Assembly (NCBI GenBank): GCA_031289975.1
Contig: JAITOM010000220.1
Span: forward strand, 1-5,069
DNA: 5,069 bases
Direction: 5' to 3'
From: Methanobrevibacter sp.
GTDB lineage: Archaea > Methanobacteriota > Methanobacteria > Methanobacteriales > Methanobacteriaceae
Shown: piece after piece, positions 1 to 5,069 of the stretch
Numbering within the stretch: position 1 is the first letter of the stretch
Layout: each line of letters starts with the position of its first letter
The notes under the pieces: generated by a model
Seen by the model: only the letters and a program-made list of their open reading frames with translations
Database searches by the model: none
What the model was told of the DNA's origin: nothing
Program-made: the position numbers and the translations under genes

Positions 1-216
1 ATAATTGTAAATTTTAAATAATTTAAATATATTTTAAATAATATAAATGATTTTAAATTAATATTTTTTAATAATATTTATTTTTAAAAAAGTTTATTTA
101 TTAAGAACTTTATCAAAACTACTATAATTTATTTTTTAATAATAATTTATTTTTTAATAATAATTTATTTTTAAATGGTTATTTATTAAAAATTTTATCA
201 AAACTACTATATTTAA
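1..216. repeat. Dispersed intergenic repeat, copy 1 (truncated by left window edge)
   Basis: Bases 1-128 align over nearly their whole length with 1968-2094, at roughly 85-90% identity by eye and with a single one-base gap. The most recognisable part is a core of about 55 bp at 73-128, containing TTATTTATTAAGAACTTTAT followed by CAAAACTACTATAAT. A second, less exact core follows at 161-216, separated from the first by an 18-bp tandem repeat. The match is already present at base 1, so the element probably continues to the left of the window. There is no open reading frame, no terminal inverted repeat and no target-site duplication that I can see, so it does not look like an insertion sequence. 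Its function is unknown; a repeated 3' untranslated or intergenic element is the simplest description. Confidence 0.75.
125..176. repeat. 18-bp tandem repeat, nearly three units
   Basis: The unit TAATTTATTTTTTAATAA is present perfectly at 125-142 and 143-160, and imperfectly, with one T fewer, from 161. It lies between the two core motifs of repeat copy 1. The equivalent spot in copy 3 (about 2097-2100) lacks the expansion, so it probably arose by local slippage inside the element. Confidence 0.8.
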
Positions 217-226
217 TTTTTCTATA

Positions 227-268
227 TTTTTTATAAAATAAAAATCTTTTTTTTATAAAATAAAAACT
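227..268. repeat. 22-bp tandem repeat, two units
   Basis: The segment TTTTTTATAAAATAAAAA occurs at 227-244 and again at 249-266, a period of 22 bases. The sequence is simple A/T and is likely a slippage product. Between here and base 320 I see only A/T-rich sequence with no gene. Confidence 0.6.
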
Positions 269-319
269 CGTCTCTTTTTATTATAAAAAAAATCATTCCT
301 TATTTTATATAAAAATTAA

Positions 320-367
320 TTTTATTAATTAAATTTTTCAATTAATAAAAATTTCGTTTTTTTTTTT
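320..367 (+). terminator. Hairpin plus T-run, terminator-like
   Basis: TTTTATTAATT at 320-330 and AATTAATAAAA at 340-350 form a perfect 11-bp stem with a 9-base loop. Six bases later comes a run of 11 T (357-367). In archaea T-tracts are enough to stop transcription, so this could end a transcript of a gene lying left of the window. The stem is entirely A/T in an A/T-rich region and could be a chance match. The T-run is the firmer part of the call. Confidence 0.4.
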
Positions 368-473
368 GAGGGTGTAAACTTTTATAGAGGTTTATCATTA
401 TTTTAGGTTTTCTTTATATATAAAAATCCCAAATTTACAAAATCTCCACACTTTTTGACATCCTCGTTTTTTT
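368..473 (+). ncRNA. Candidate structured small RNA
   Basis: This is an island with visibly more G and C than the surrounding intergenic DNA. Its ends pair: GAGGGTGT (368-375) with ACATCCTC (458-465), eight consecutive pairs including one G-U. The closing stem is followed one base later by seven T (467-473), as expected for an archaeal transcript end. Inside are a possible hairpin GTAAAC/GTTTAT (374-379 with 390-395) and an alternative pairing TGTAAA/TTTACA (373-378 with 434-439) that excludes part of the closing stem. There is no ATG-initiated reading frame of useful length on the plus strand; on the minus strand an ATG at 461-459 gives only eight codons. I do not recognise it as tRNA, SRP RNA, RNase P RNA or a C/D-box RNA. 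It could instead be an untranslated leader or a decayed gene. Confidence 0.3.
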
Positions 474-578
474 AATTGAAATAAAAAATTTAAATAAATA
501 AAACTTTGTTTTTTAAGAAATTTATAAAATTCATCTATTATATTAAAATAAACTCGTATTAAGTTAAATAATTTAAAT

Positions 579-598
579 ATTAAATTATATAATTTAAT
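579..598. promoter_or_regulatory. 20-bp palindrome over a TATA-like element upstream of the ATPase gene
   Basis: Ten consecutive base pairs of perfect inverted symmetry are centred between 588 and 589, with TATATAA in the middle. It lies 40 bases before the preferred ATG at 639 and 28 before the alternative at 627. That would suit an archaeal TATA box with a short leader, and the symmetry would suit a dimeric repressor covering it. Palindromes of this length are not rare in DNA this rich in A and T, so both the promoter and operator roles are inferred from position. Confidence 0.3.
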
Positions 599-638
599 TA
601 ATAATCTTAAAATTAAAAGGCATTATATGAGGTTAACA

Positions 639-1670
639 ATGAAAAAAAATATTTATCCATTCACGGCAATAGTAAATCAGGATAAAATCAGAAAAGCATT
701 AATCTTAAATGCAATTAATCCATCAATCGGTGGAGTTTTAATTAAAGGTGATAGAGGAACAGGGAAAACAACAGCTGTTAGAGCATTAGCAGATTTACTT
801 CCAAAAATAGATATTGTTAAAAATTCACCATTTAATGCTGATAAAAATAGCTATTTCGAATATGAACTTTATAAAGCAGATAATAAAACTGCAAATGATG
901 ATGTTGAATTATCTAAAATTCCTATGAAAGTTGTTGAGCTTCCACTTGGAGCTACTGAAGATAGAGTAATTGGTTCTTTAGATATTGAAAAAGCATTACA
1001 TGATGGAATTAAAGCACTGGAGCCTGGAATATTAGCAAAAGCAAATCGTAACATTCTTTACATTGATGAAATTAACTTGCTTGATGATAGTCTTGTCGAT
1101 GTTCTCTTAGATGCTGCTGCTTATGGAGTTAATATTATAGAAAGAGAAGGAATTTCAATTTCCCATCCATCGAAATTTATTCTTGTTGGGACAATGAACA
1201 TAGAAGAAGGTGAATTAAGAGGACAACTTTCTGATAGAATAGGTCTTGAAGTCGAAGCTGAAGAAATAAGAGATATTAAAGATAGAATAATGATTATGAA
1301 AAGAAGAGACGATTTTGAGAAAAATCCTGAAGAATTTTATCATAAATTCAAAGATGAACAAATAAAACTTCAAAATAGAATAATCTCAGCGATGAAATTT
1401 TTAGATGGAGTTGAAATTAATGAAATATTTTTAGAAATTATTGCAAAAATAACATTGGAGTATGGTAGTGAAGGTCATAGAAGTGATATTTCTATTTTAA
1501 AAACCTCAAAAACAATAGCTGCTTTTAATAGTCATGCGAAAGTAAAAGATGAAGATTTAAAAGAAGCTATTGAATTAGTTTTAGGAGAAGATAAATTCCT
1601 CTCTGAGAGAATTCACAATATTAAAAGAGATATTGAACAAAGAATTTTGGATGATAAATTTTTTTGTTAA
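639..1670 (+). CDS. Magnesium-chelatase I-subunit family AAA+ ATPase (ChlI/BchI-like)
   Basis: The gene encodes 343 residues, the usual length of ChlI/BchI. Visible motifs are Walker A GDRGTGKTT (37-45), the family's LPLGATEDRVIGSLDIEKAL-type insert (101-120), Walker B ILYIDE (139-144), sensor 1 GTMN (184-187), an arginine-finger SDR (198-200) and sensor 2 GHRSD (279-283). These are complete, so an active ATPase is expected. In the family this subunit forms hexameric rings that drive metal insertion into tetrapyrroles together with a D and an H (or CobN) subunit; neither partner is here, so the metal and substrate are unknown, and methanogens make no chlorophyll. I chose ATG 639 because GAGGT (629-633) lies five bases before it. 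ATG 627, with AAGG seven bases away, would add four residues (MRLT). The gene stands alone between long AT-rich gaps. The last codons are duplicated downstream at 1888-1932. Confidence 0.9.
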   Translation: MKKNIYPFTAIVNQDKIRKALILNAINPSIGGVLIKGDRGTGKTTAVRALADLLPKIDIVKNSPFNADKNSYFEYELYKADNKTANDDVELSKIPMKVVELPLGATEDRVIGSLDIEKALHDGIKALEPGILAKANRNILYIDEINLLDDSLVDVLLDAAAYGVNIIEREGISISHPSKFILVGTMNIEEGELRGQLSDRIGLEVEAEEIRDIKDRIMIMKRRDDFEKNPEEFYHKFKDEQIKLQNRIISAMKFLDGVEINEIFLEIIAKITLEYGSEGHRSDISILKTSKTIAAFNSHAKVKDEDLKEAIELVLGEDKFLSERIHNIKRDIEQRILDDKFFC

Positions 1671-1849
1671 ATTATTTAATTTCAAATATCACTTTATAGA
1701 AATCTATAATTTTAAATTTTAGATAATATAACTATATTTCAATTAATATAAGTAATTTTAAATTAATATATTTCAAATTAATATATTTTAAAAATATTTA
1801 TTTTTAAAAAAATTATTTATTAAAAACTTTACCAAAACCACTAAATATA
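1651..1849. repeat. Dispersed intergenic repeat, copy 2 (overlaps the ATPase stop codon)
   Basis: This copy starts inside the last codons of the ATPase gene and runs through the downstream gap. It aligns with 1912-2096 at about nine matches in ten, with one 14-base internal insertion here around 1770-1783. The shared features, in order, are GTTAAATTATTTAATTTCAA just at the stop codon, TCTATAATTTTAAATTTTAG, a TTTTAAATTAATATATTT stretch, and the core containing TTATTTATTAAAAACTTTAC followed by CAAAACCACT (core 1793-1848). Unlike copies 1 and 3 it has no second core. No reading frame or inverted termini are visible. Confidence 0.8.
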
Positions 1850-1887
1850 AATAATTTTAAATTAAATTAATATATATTTATTCAATT

Positions 1888-1932
1888 ATGAAAAAGTTCT
1901 TAAATTTTAAAATGATAATTTTTTTTTGTTAA
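1888..1932 (+). pseudogene. Degraded duplicate of the 3' end of the ChlI-like gene
   Basis: The bases around 1903-1932 resemble the last codons of the ATPase gene (about 1641-1670): AATTTT, two or three purines, ATGATAA, a run of T, then GTTAA. Read in frame, the stretch gives a 14-codon reading frame from ATG 1888 that ends in Phe-Phe-Cys-stop, the same end as the ATPase. One A has been lost and extra T gained relative to the gene. The fragment is too short to be a functional protein. It is best explained as part of a tandem duplication that copied the gene's tail together with the downstream repeat. Confidence 0.5.
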
Positions 1933-2155
1933 ATTATTTAATTTCAAACATCCCTTTATGGAGATCTATAATTTTAAATTTTAGATAATATAAGTATATT
2001 TTGAGTAATATAAATAATTTTAAATTAATATATTTTAAAAATATTTATTTTTAAAAAAATTATTTATTAAGAACTTTATCAAAACCACTATAATATAATA
2101 ATTATTTTTAAAAAAGTTGTTTATTAAAAACTTCATTGAATACACCATAATTTAA
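1912..2155. repeat. Dispersed intergenic repeat, copy 3, with a second core
   Basis: Bases 1912-2096 repeat 1651-1849, with an offset of about 261 bases at the left end and 248 at the right, and bases 1968-2094 also match 1-128 from the left edge of the window. A second, more diverged core follows at 2101-2155 (TTGTTTATTAAAAACTTCAT). This two-core arrangement is shared with copy 1. The element fills most of the gap between the ATPase gene and vorB, and nothing else coding is seen there. Bases 2156-2206 are plain A/T-rich sequence that must contain the vorB promoter, but no single TATA box stands out. Confidence 0.8.
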
Positions 2156-2206
2156 TAATTTTTTATTTTAATAAAATTTTTTCATCATATTAATTTTACT
2201 TAAATT

Positions 2207-2238
2207 GGGAGACAATGAATACGGGAGACAATGAATAT
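2207..2238 (+). promoter_or_regulatory. Tandemly duplicated ribosome-binding-site/start module before vorB
   Basis: The 15 bases GGGAGACAATGAATA occur at 2207-2221 and again at 2223-2237, a period of 16. Each copy carries a GGGAG ribosome binding site and an ATG. The first ATG (2215) is in another frame and opens a nine-codon reading frame that stops at TAG 2242-2244, overlapping the start of vorB. The second ATG (2231) begins vorB. ATG 2237 is an in-frame alternative with a better distance (nine bases) from the second GGGAG. Confidence 0.7.
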
Positions 2239-3409
2239 GGTTAGTCAGATGATAAAAGGAAATACAGCAGTTATTATAGGTGCTTTGTATGCTGGATGTG
2301 ATTGTTTCTTTGGTTATCCAATAACACCTGCAAGTGAAATTCTTCATGAAGCATCCAAATATTTTCCTATGGTTGGGAGAAAATTTATTCAAGCAGAAAG
2401 TGAGGAAGCAGCTATTAATATGGTTTATGGTGGGGCTACTGCAGGACATAGAGTTATAGGTGCTTCTTCTGGTCCTGGTATTAGTTTAAAACAGGAAGGA
2501 ATCACATTTTTGGCTGGGGCTGAACTTCCAGCAGTTATTGTTGATGTTATGAGGGCTGGTCCTGGTCTTGGTAATATTGGACCTGAACAAGGAGATTACA
2601 ATCAGATTGTTAAAGGTGGGGGGCATGGAAATTATAAAACTATTGTTCTTGCTCCTAACAGTGTTCAAGAAATGTGTGATATGACAATTAAAGGATTTGA
2701 ACTTTCAGATAAGTATAGAACACCTGTAATAATTTTAACTGATGCTGTTATTGGGCAGATGGCAGAACCTTTAAATTTCCCAGAAAAGGCGATTGAACAT
2801 GAAATAGATAATAGCTATGCTGTTAGAGGCAATAAAGAGACTATGAACAATTTAGTCACTTCAATATTCCTTGACTTTGATTTACTCGAAGATTTTAATT
2901 TTAAGCTTCAAGAAAAATATATGGAAATTGAGTCTAAGGAAGTTGATTATGAGGAGTATAAAATAGCTGATGCTAACTACATCATAGTTTCTTATGGGAT
3001 CAGTAGTAGATTATCAAGAACAGCTATTGATGTTGCAAGAGAAAAAGGTATTAAGATTGGATTGTTGCGTCTTAAAACTCTTTTTCCATTTCCTAAAGAT
3101 AAACTTTTAGAGTTTTCAAAGAAAGGTGTTGAATTTATTTCTGTAGAAATGAGTAATGGGCAGATGTTAGAAGATATAAAATTAGCTACTCTTTCTGATA
3201 ATATTCATTTAGTTAATAGAATGGGTGGAAATTTAATTAAGGTTTCTCAAATTTTAGAAAAGATTTATGAAATAGCTAATTATCCTAATGATATAGAAAC
3301 TAAGAAATCTTTGGATAATGAAGAAGAGAATATTGTAGATTCAGATAGATACACTAATTTTAGAGAAAATGATGTGGATGAGGATAGATTCACCAGTATC
3401 ATTGATTAA
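2231..3409 (+). CDS. vorB: 2-ketoisovalerate (2-oxoacid):ferredoxin oxidoreductase alpha subunit VorB
   Basis: Alpha subunit of a 2-oxoacid:ferredoxin oxidoreductase, a cytoplasmic enzyme that converts a branched-chain 2-oxoacid and CoA to acyl-CoA, CO2 and reduced ferredoxin, or the reverse for amino-acid synthesis in methanogens. The N-terminal pyrimidine-binding domain (about 8-185) shows GYPITPASEI (28-37), the AESEEAA motif (55-61) and SSGPG (79-83). The domain II region spans about 245-345 and includes VSYGISSR (253-260). From memory the sequence matches Methanothermobacter VorB closely up to about residue 350. That protein is about 352 residues, so the last 40 residues here are an extra acidic, low-complexity tail. 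ATG 2231 is the longest start; ATG 2237 is also possible. The stop is followed directly by the ribosome binding site for vorA, so the two are surely one operon. The assignment to Vor over Kor or Ior rests on overall resemblance. Confidence 0.88.
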   Translation: MNMVSQMIKGNTAVIIGALYAGCDCFFGYPITPASEILHEASKYFPMVGRKFIQAESEEAAINMVYGGATAGHRVIGASSGPGISLKQEGITFLAGAELPAVIVDVMRAGPGLGNIGPEQGDYNQIVKGGGHGNYKTIVLAPNSVQEMCDMTIKGFELSDKYRTPVIILTDAVIGQMAEPLNFPEKAIEHEIDNSYAVRGNKETMNNLVTSIFLDFDLLEDFNFKLQEKYMEIESKEVDYEEYKIADANYIIVSYGISSRLSRTAIDVAREKGIKIGLLRLKTLFPFPKDKLLEFSKKGVEFISVEMSNGQMLEDIKLATLSDNIHLVNRMGGNLIKVSQILEKIYEIANYPNDIETKKSLDNEEENIVDSDRYTNFRENDVDEDRFTSIID

Positions 3410-3417
3410 GGAGGAGG
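3410..3417 (+). promoter_or_regulatory. Very strong ribosome binding site GGAGGAGG with no ATG at the right distance
   Basis: GGAGGAGG follows immediately after the vorB stop codon and is the best match to the archaeal anti-Shine-Dalgarno sequence in the window. Five bases after it, in the vorA frame, the codon at 3423-3425 is ATC, where an ATG would be expected. The next in-frame ATG is at 3462, 44 bases beyond the site and too far for direct use. Either translation starts at a non-standard codon, or the ATG was lost or misread. Confidence 0.75.
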
Positions 3418-3461
3418 ATATCATCACAAATTTAGACGAGTGTAATGCAGAAAATTCTAAT

Positions 3462-4904
3462 ATGGAAGATTTTAAAGTTATTAGAAAACCTAATTCCATT
3501 AATGATATTTTCTTAAGAAAAGGAATTAATGCTCCTAAAACCACTCATTACTGTGCAGGTTGTGGTCATGGCATTCTCCATAAATTGATTGGAGAGGCTA
3601 TTGATGAATTAAATATTCAAGAAAGGTCTGTAATGATTTCTCCAGTTGGCTGTGCAGTTTTTGCTTATTATTACTTTAATTGTGGTAATGTTCAAACTGC
3701 TCATGGAAGAGCTCCTGCTGTTGGAACAGCAATTTCACGGGCAGAGTCAAATGCTATTGTCATGTCTTATCAAGGTGATGGTGATTTAGCATCCATTGGT
3801 TTAAATGAAACAATACAAACAGCAAATCGTGGAGAGAAAATAGCTGTTTTCTTTGTTAATAATACAGTTTATGGAATGACTGGTGGACAAATGGCACCTA
3901 CAACCCTCATTGGAGAGAAAACCATAACCTCACAAAATGGTAGAGACCCTCTTTATTCTGGTTATCCTATGCATATATGTGAAATTCTTAACACTCTTGA
4001 AGCACCAGTTTTCATTGAAAGGGTTTCACTTGCAAATGCTCGAAACATTAGAAAAGCAAAAATAGCTATTACAAAAGCATTACAAATACAAAAAGAAAGT
4101 AAAGGATATACATTTATTGAAGTTCTATCTCCATGCCCTACCAATATTAGAATGTCTGTTAAAGATATTGAAAATTTTATAACTAACAATATGGAAAAAG
4201 AATTCCCATTAAAAAGATTTAGAGATAAATCTAAAGAAGTTGAACCTATTGTAAGGGATGAAAGTGATTTTTCAATAGAATCCTTAGATAAGATATTTGA
4301 TGTTAATCGAGGAGTTAATAATGAAATCAAGAAAACTCATAATTATAAACAATTAAATATTAAAATAGCAGGTTTTGGAGGTCAAGGTGTCTTAAGTGGA
4401 GGTTTAACACTTGCTCAAGCAGCATGTGCTGATAAAAAACATGTATCTTGGTATCCTGCATACGGTCCAGAACAAAGAGGAGGAACAGCAAATTGTTCTG
4501 TTGTAATTGCAGGAGATACAATTGGTTCTCCAGTAGTTGAAAACCCAGATATTTTAATAGCTTTAAATAAACCTGCACTAGAGAAATTTACCGATGAAGT
4601 AAAAGAAACTGGTGTAATCTTTTATGATTCAAGAATTAATAATTCCAAAACAGCTAAAACAGCTATTCCAGTCCCAGCATACGATATTGCAACAAAATAT
4701 GATGGCTTAAAAGCTATTAACACTATTATGCTTGGTGTTTTATGGGAATATATAAACCAATCCAATAATTCAATCTCAAAAGAAGCATTTTATCAAGGTA
4801 TAAAAGAAACCTTCAATTCTAAATCTAAGGTTATAGATAAAAATATTGAAGTTTTTGATGCTGGTGTTAAATGGAGTAAAAGACATTTAAATAAGTTTTT
4901 ATAA
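3462..4904 (+). CDS. vorA: 2-ketoisovalerate (2-oxoacid):ferredoxin oxidoreductase fused beta-gamma subunit VorA
   Basis: From ATG 3462 this is 480 residues, close to Methanothermobacter VorA (about 478, from memory). The beta part (about 15-250) binds thiamine pyrophosphate: GDGD (106-109) followed 24 residues later by Asn-Asn (133-134). CAGCGH (31-36), Cys64 in PVGC and possibly Cys173 are candidate ligands of a [4Fe-4S] cluster. The gamma part (about 298-480) begins with IKIAGFGGQG (glycine motif 304-309) and contains YGPEQRGG (334-341), typical of the gamma domain. A charged linker of about 50 residues joins them, so this is the natural beta-gamma fusion of the Vor type. The start is uncertain: ATG 3369 would overlap vorB by 41 bases, ATC 3423 has the ideal ribosome binding site, and ATG 3462 has no site of its own but gives the family length. 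Conserved sequence begins near residue 12, so all options keep the enzyme whole. Confidence 0.88.
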   Translation: MEDFKVIRKPNSINDIFLRKGINAPKTTHYCAGCGHGILHKLIGEAIDELNIQERSVMISPVGCAVFAYYYFNCGNVQTAHGRAPAVGTAISRAESNAIVMSYQGDGDLASIGLNETIQTANRGEKIAVFFVNNTVYGMTGGQMAPTTLIGEKTITSQNGRDPLYSGYPMHICEILNTLEAPVFIERVSLANARNIRKAKIAITKALQIQKESKGYTFIEVLSPCPTNIRMSVKDIENFITNNMEKEFPLKRFRDKSKEVEPIVRDESDFSIESLDKIFDVNRGVNNEIKKTHNYKQLNIKIAGFGGQGVLSGGLTLAQAACADKKHVSWYPAYGPEQRGGTANCSVVIAGDTIGSPVVENPDILIALNKPALEKFTDEVKETGVIFYDSRINNSKTAKTAIPVPAYDIATKYDGLKAINTIMLGVLWEYINQSNNSISKEAFYQGIKETFNSKSKVIDKNIEVFDAGVKWSKRHLNKFL

Positions 4905-4950
4905 ATTGATTATAGTACGAAACTTAAATTTTGGCAAAATCATTGTTTTC

Positions 4951-4972
4951 AATTTAATTTTTTAATTAAATT
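4951..4972 (+). terminator. AT-only hairpin downstream of vorA, possible terminator region
   Basis: AATTTAATT (4951-4959) and AATTAAATT (4964-4972) form a perfect 9-bp stem with a TTTT loop, 47 bases after the vorA stop. A second small stem, TTATTC/GAATAA (4975-4980 with 4986-4991), follows. The stretch contains a six-T run. Position after the last gene of the operon supports a termination role, but A/T-only stems are weak evidence. From 4992 to the end I see only A/T-rich non-coding sequence. Confidence 0.3.
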
Positions 4973-5069
4973 TATTATTCTTAAGGAATAAATAAAATAA
5001 AAAATTTAAATTTTAAATTAATAAAAATATAAAGAATAATTTTAAAAATTAAAATATTTTAATAAAATT

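Noticed and set aside
1..216. CRISPR array
   Set aside because: The repeated units are long, imperfect and A/T-only, and the stretches between them are themselves repeats, not unique spacers of even length.
459..461. Short minus-strand peptide starting at this ATG behind a GAGG site
   Set aside because: The frame stops after eight codons and lies within the structured island, so the GAGG is better explained as part of the closing stem.
1..626. Replication origin
   Set aside because: The A/T-rich repeats invite the idea, but there is no cdc6/orc1 gene nearby and no recognisable origin-recognition box.
869..1054. Minus-strand reading frame of 61 codons inside the ATPase gene
   Set aside because: It lies wholly within a well-recognised AAA+ gene and has no ribosome binding site or family resemblance; it is a shadow of the coding strand.
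1651..2155. Insertion sequence or MITE
   Set aside because: No terminal inverted repeats, target-site duplication or transposase remnant could be seen, and the copies are nearly tandem.
2168..2668. Minus-strand reading frames over the start of vorB (2168-2449 and 2486-2668)
   Set aside because: Both overlap the strongly conserved N-terminal domain of VorB and show no recognisable protein.
3341..4578. Minus-strand reading frames over vorA (3341-3544, 3962-4330, 4360-4578)
   Set aside because: They are antisense to clearly conserved beta and gamma domains; one is a Leu/Gln-rich low-complexity shadow.

Overview
The window looks like chromosomal DNA of a very AT-rich methanogenic archaeon of the Methanobacteriales, most likely Methanobrevibacter-like (Methanosphaera is an alternative). 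This rests on two proteins that, from memory, closely resemble Methanothermobacter 2-ketoisovalerate:ferredoxin oxidoreductase subunits (including the beta-gamma fused subunit), on the strong A/T preference at third codon positions, on GAGG/GGAGG ribosome binding sites, and on long intergenic stretches that are almost pure A and T. No database search was possible, so the genus is an inference.

Layout. Positions 1-638 are a long non-coding region. It holds a copy of an AT-rich dispersed repeat (1-216), two short tandem repeats, a hairpin followed by a T-run (320-367), a comparatively GC-containing structured island closed by an 8-bp stem and followed by a T-run (368-473), and a palindrome over a TATA-like sequence (579-598). 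Positions 639-1670 encode a single, apparently intact AAA+ ATPase of the magnesium-chelatase I-subunit (ChlI/BchI) family. Positions 1671-2230 are a second non-coding region made largely of two further copies of the same repeat; the second copy also carries a degraded copy of the extreme 3' end of the ATPase gene. Positions 2231-3409 and about 3462-4904 encode the alpha subunit (VorB) and the fused beta-gamma subunit (VorA) of a 2-oxoacid:ferredoxin oxidoreductase. The last 165 bases are non-coding and contain a small AT hairpin.

How the genes work together. VorB and VorA form the catalytic part of an enzyme that interconverts branched-chain 2-oxoacids and the corresponding acyl-CoA with ferredoxin as electron carrier. 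The small 2[4Fe-4S] subunit VorC is not in the window. The ChlI-like ATPase sits alone, without the D or H chelatase subunits, and is probably an independent transcription unit unrelated to vor.

The metabolic genes are ordinary. The unusual signals are non-coding or lie at gene starts: the three-copy repeat bracketing the ATPase gene, the duplicated gene tail, the structured island before the ATPase gene, a duplicated ribosome-binding-site/start module before vorB, and a very strong ribosome binding site before vorA that is followed in frame by ATC instead of ATG. I found no CRISPR array, transposase, phage gene, tRNA or rRNA, and no convincing new multi-gene system.
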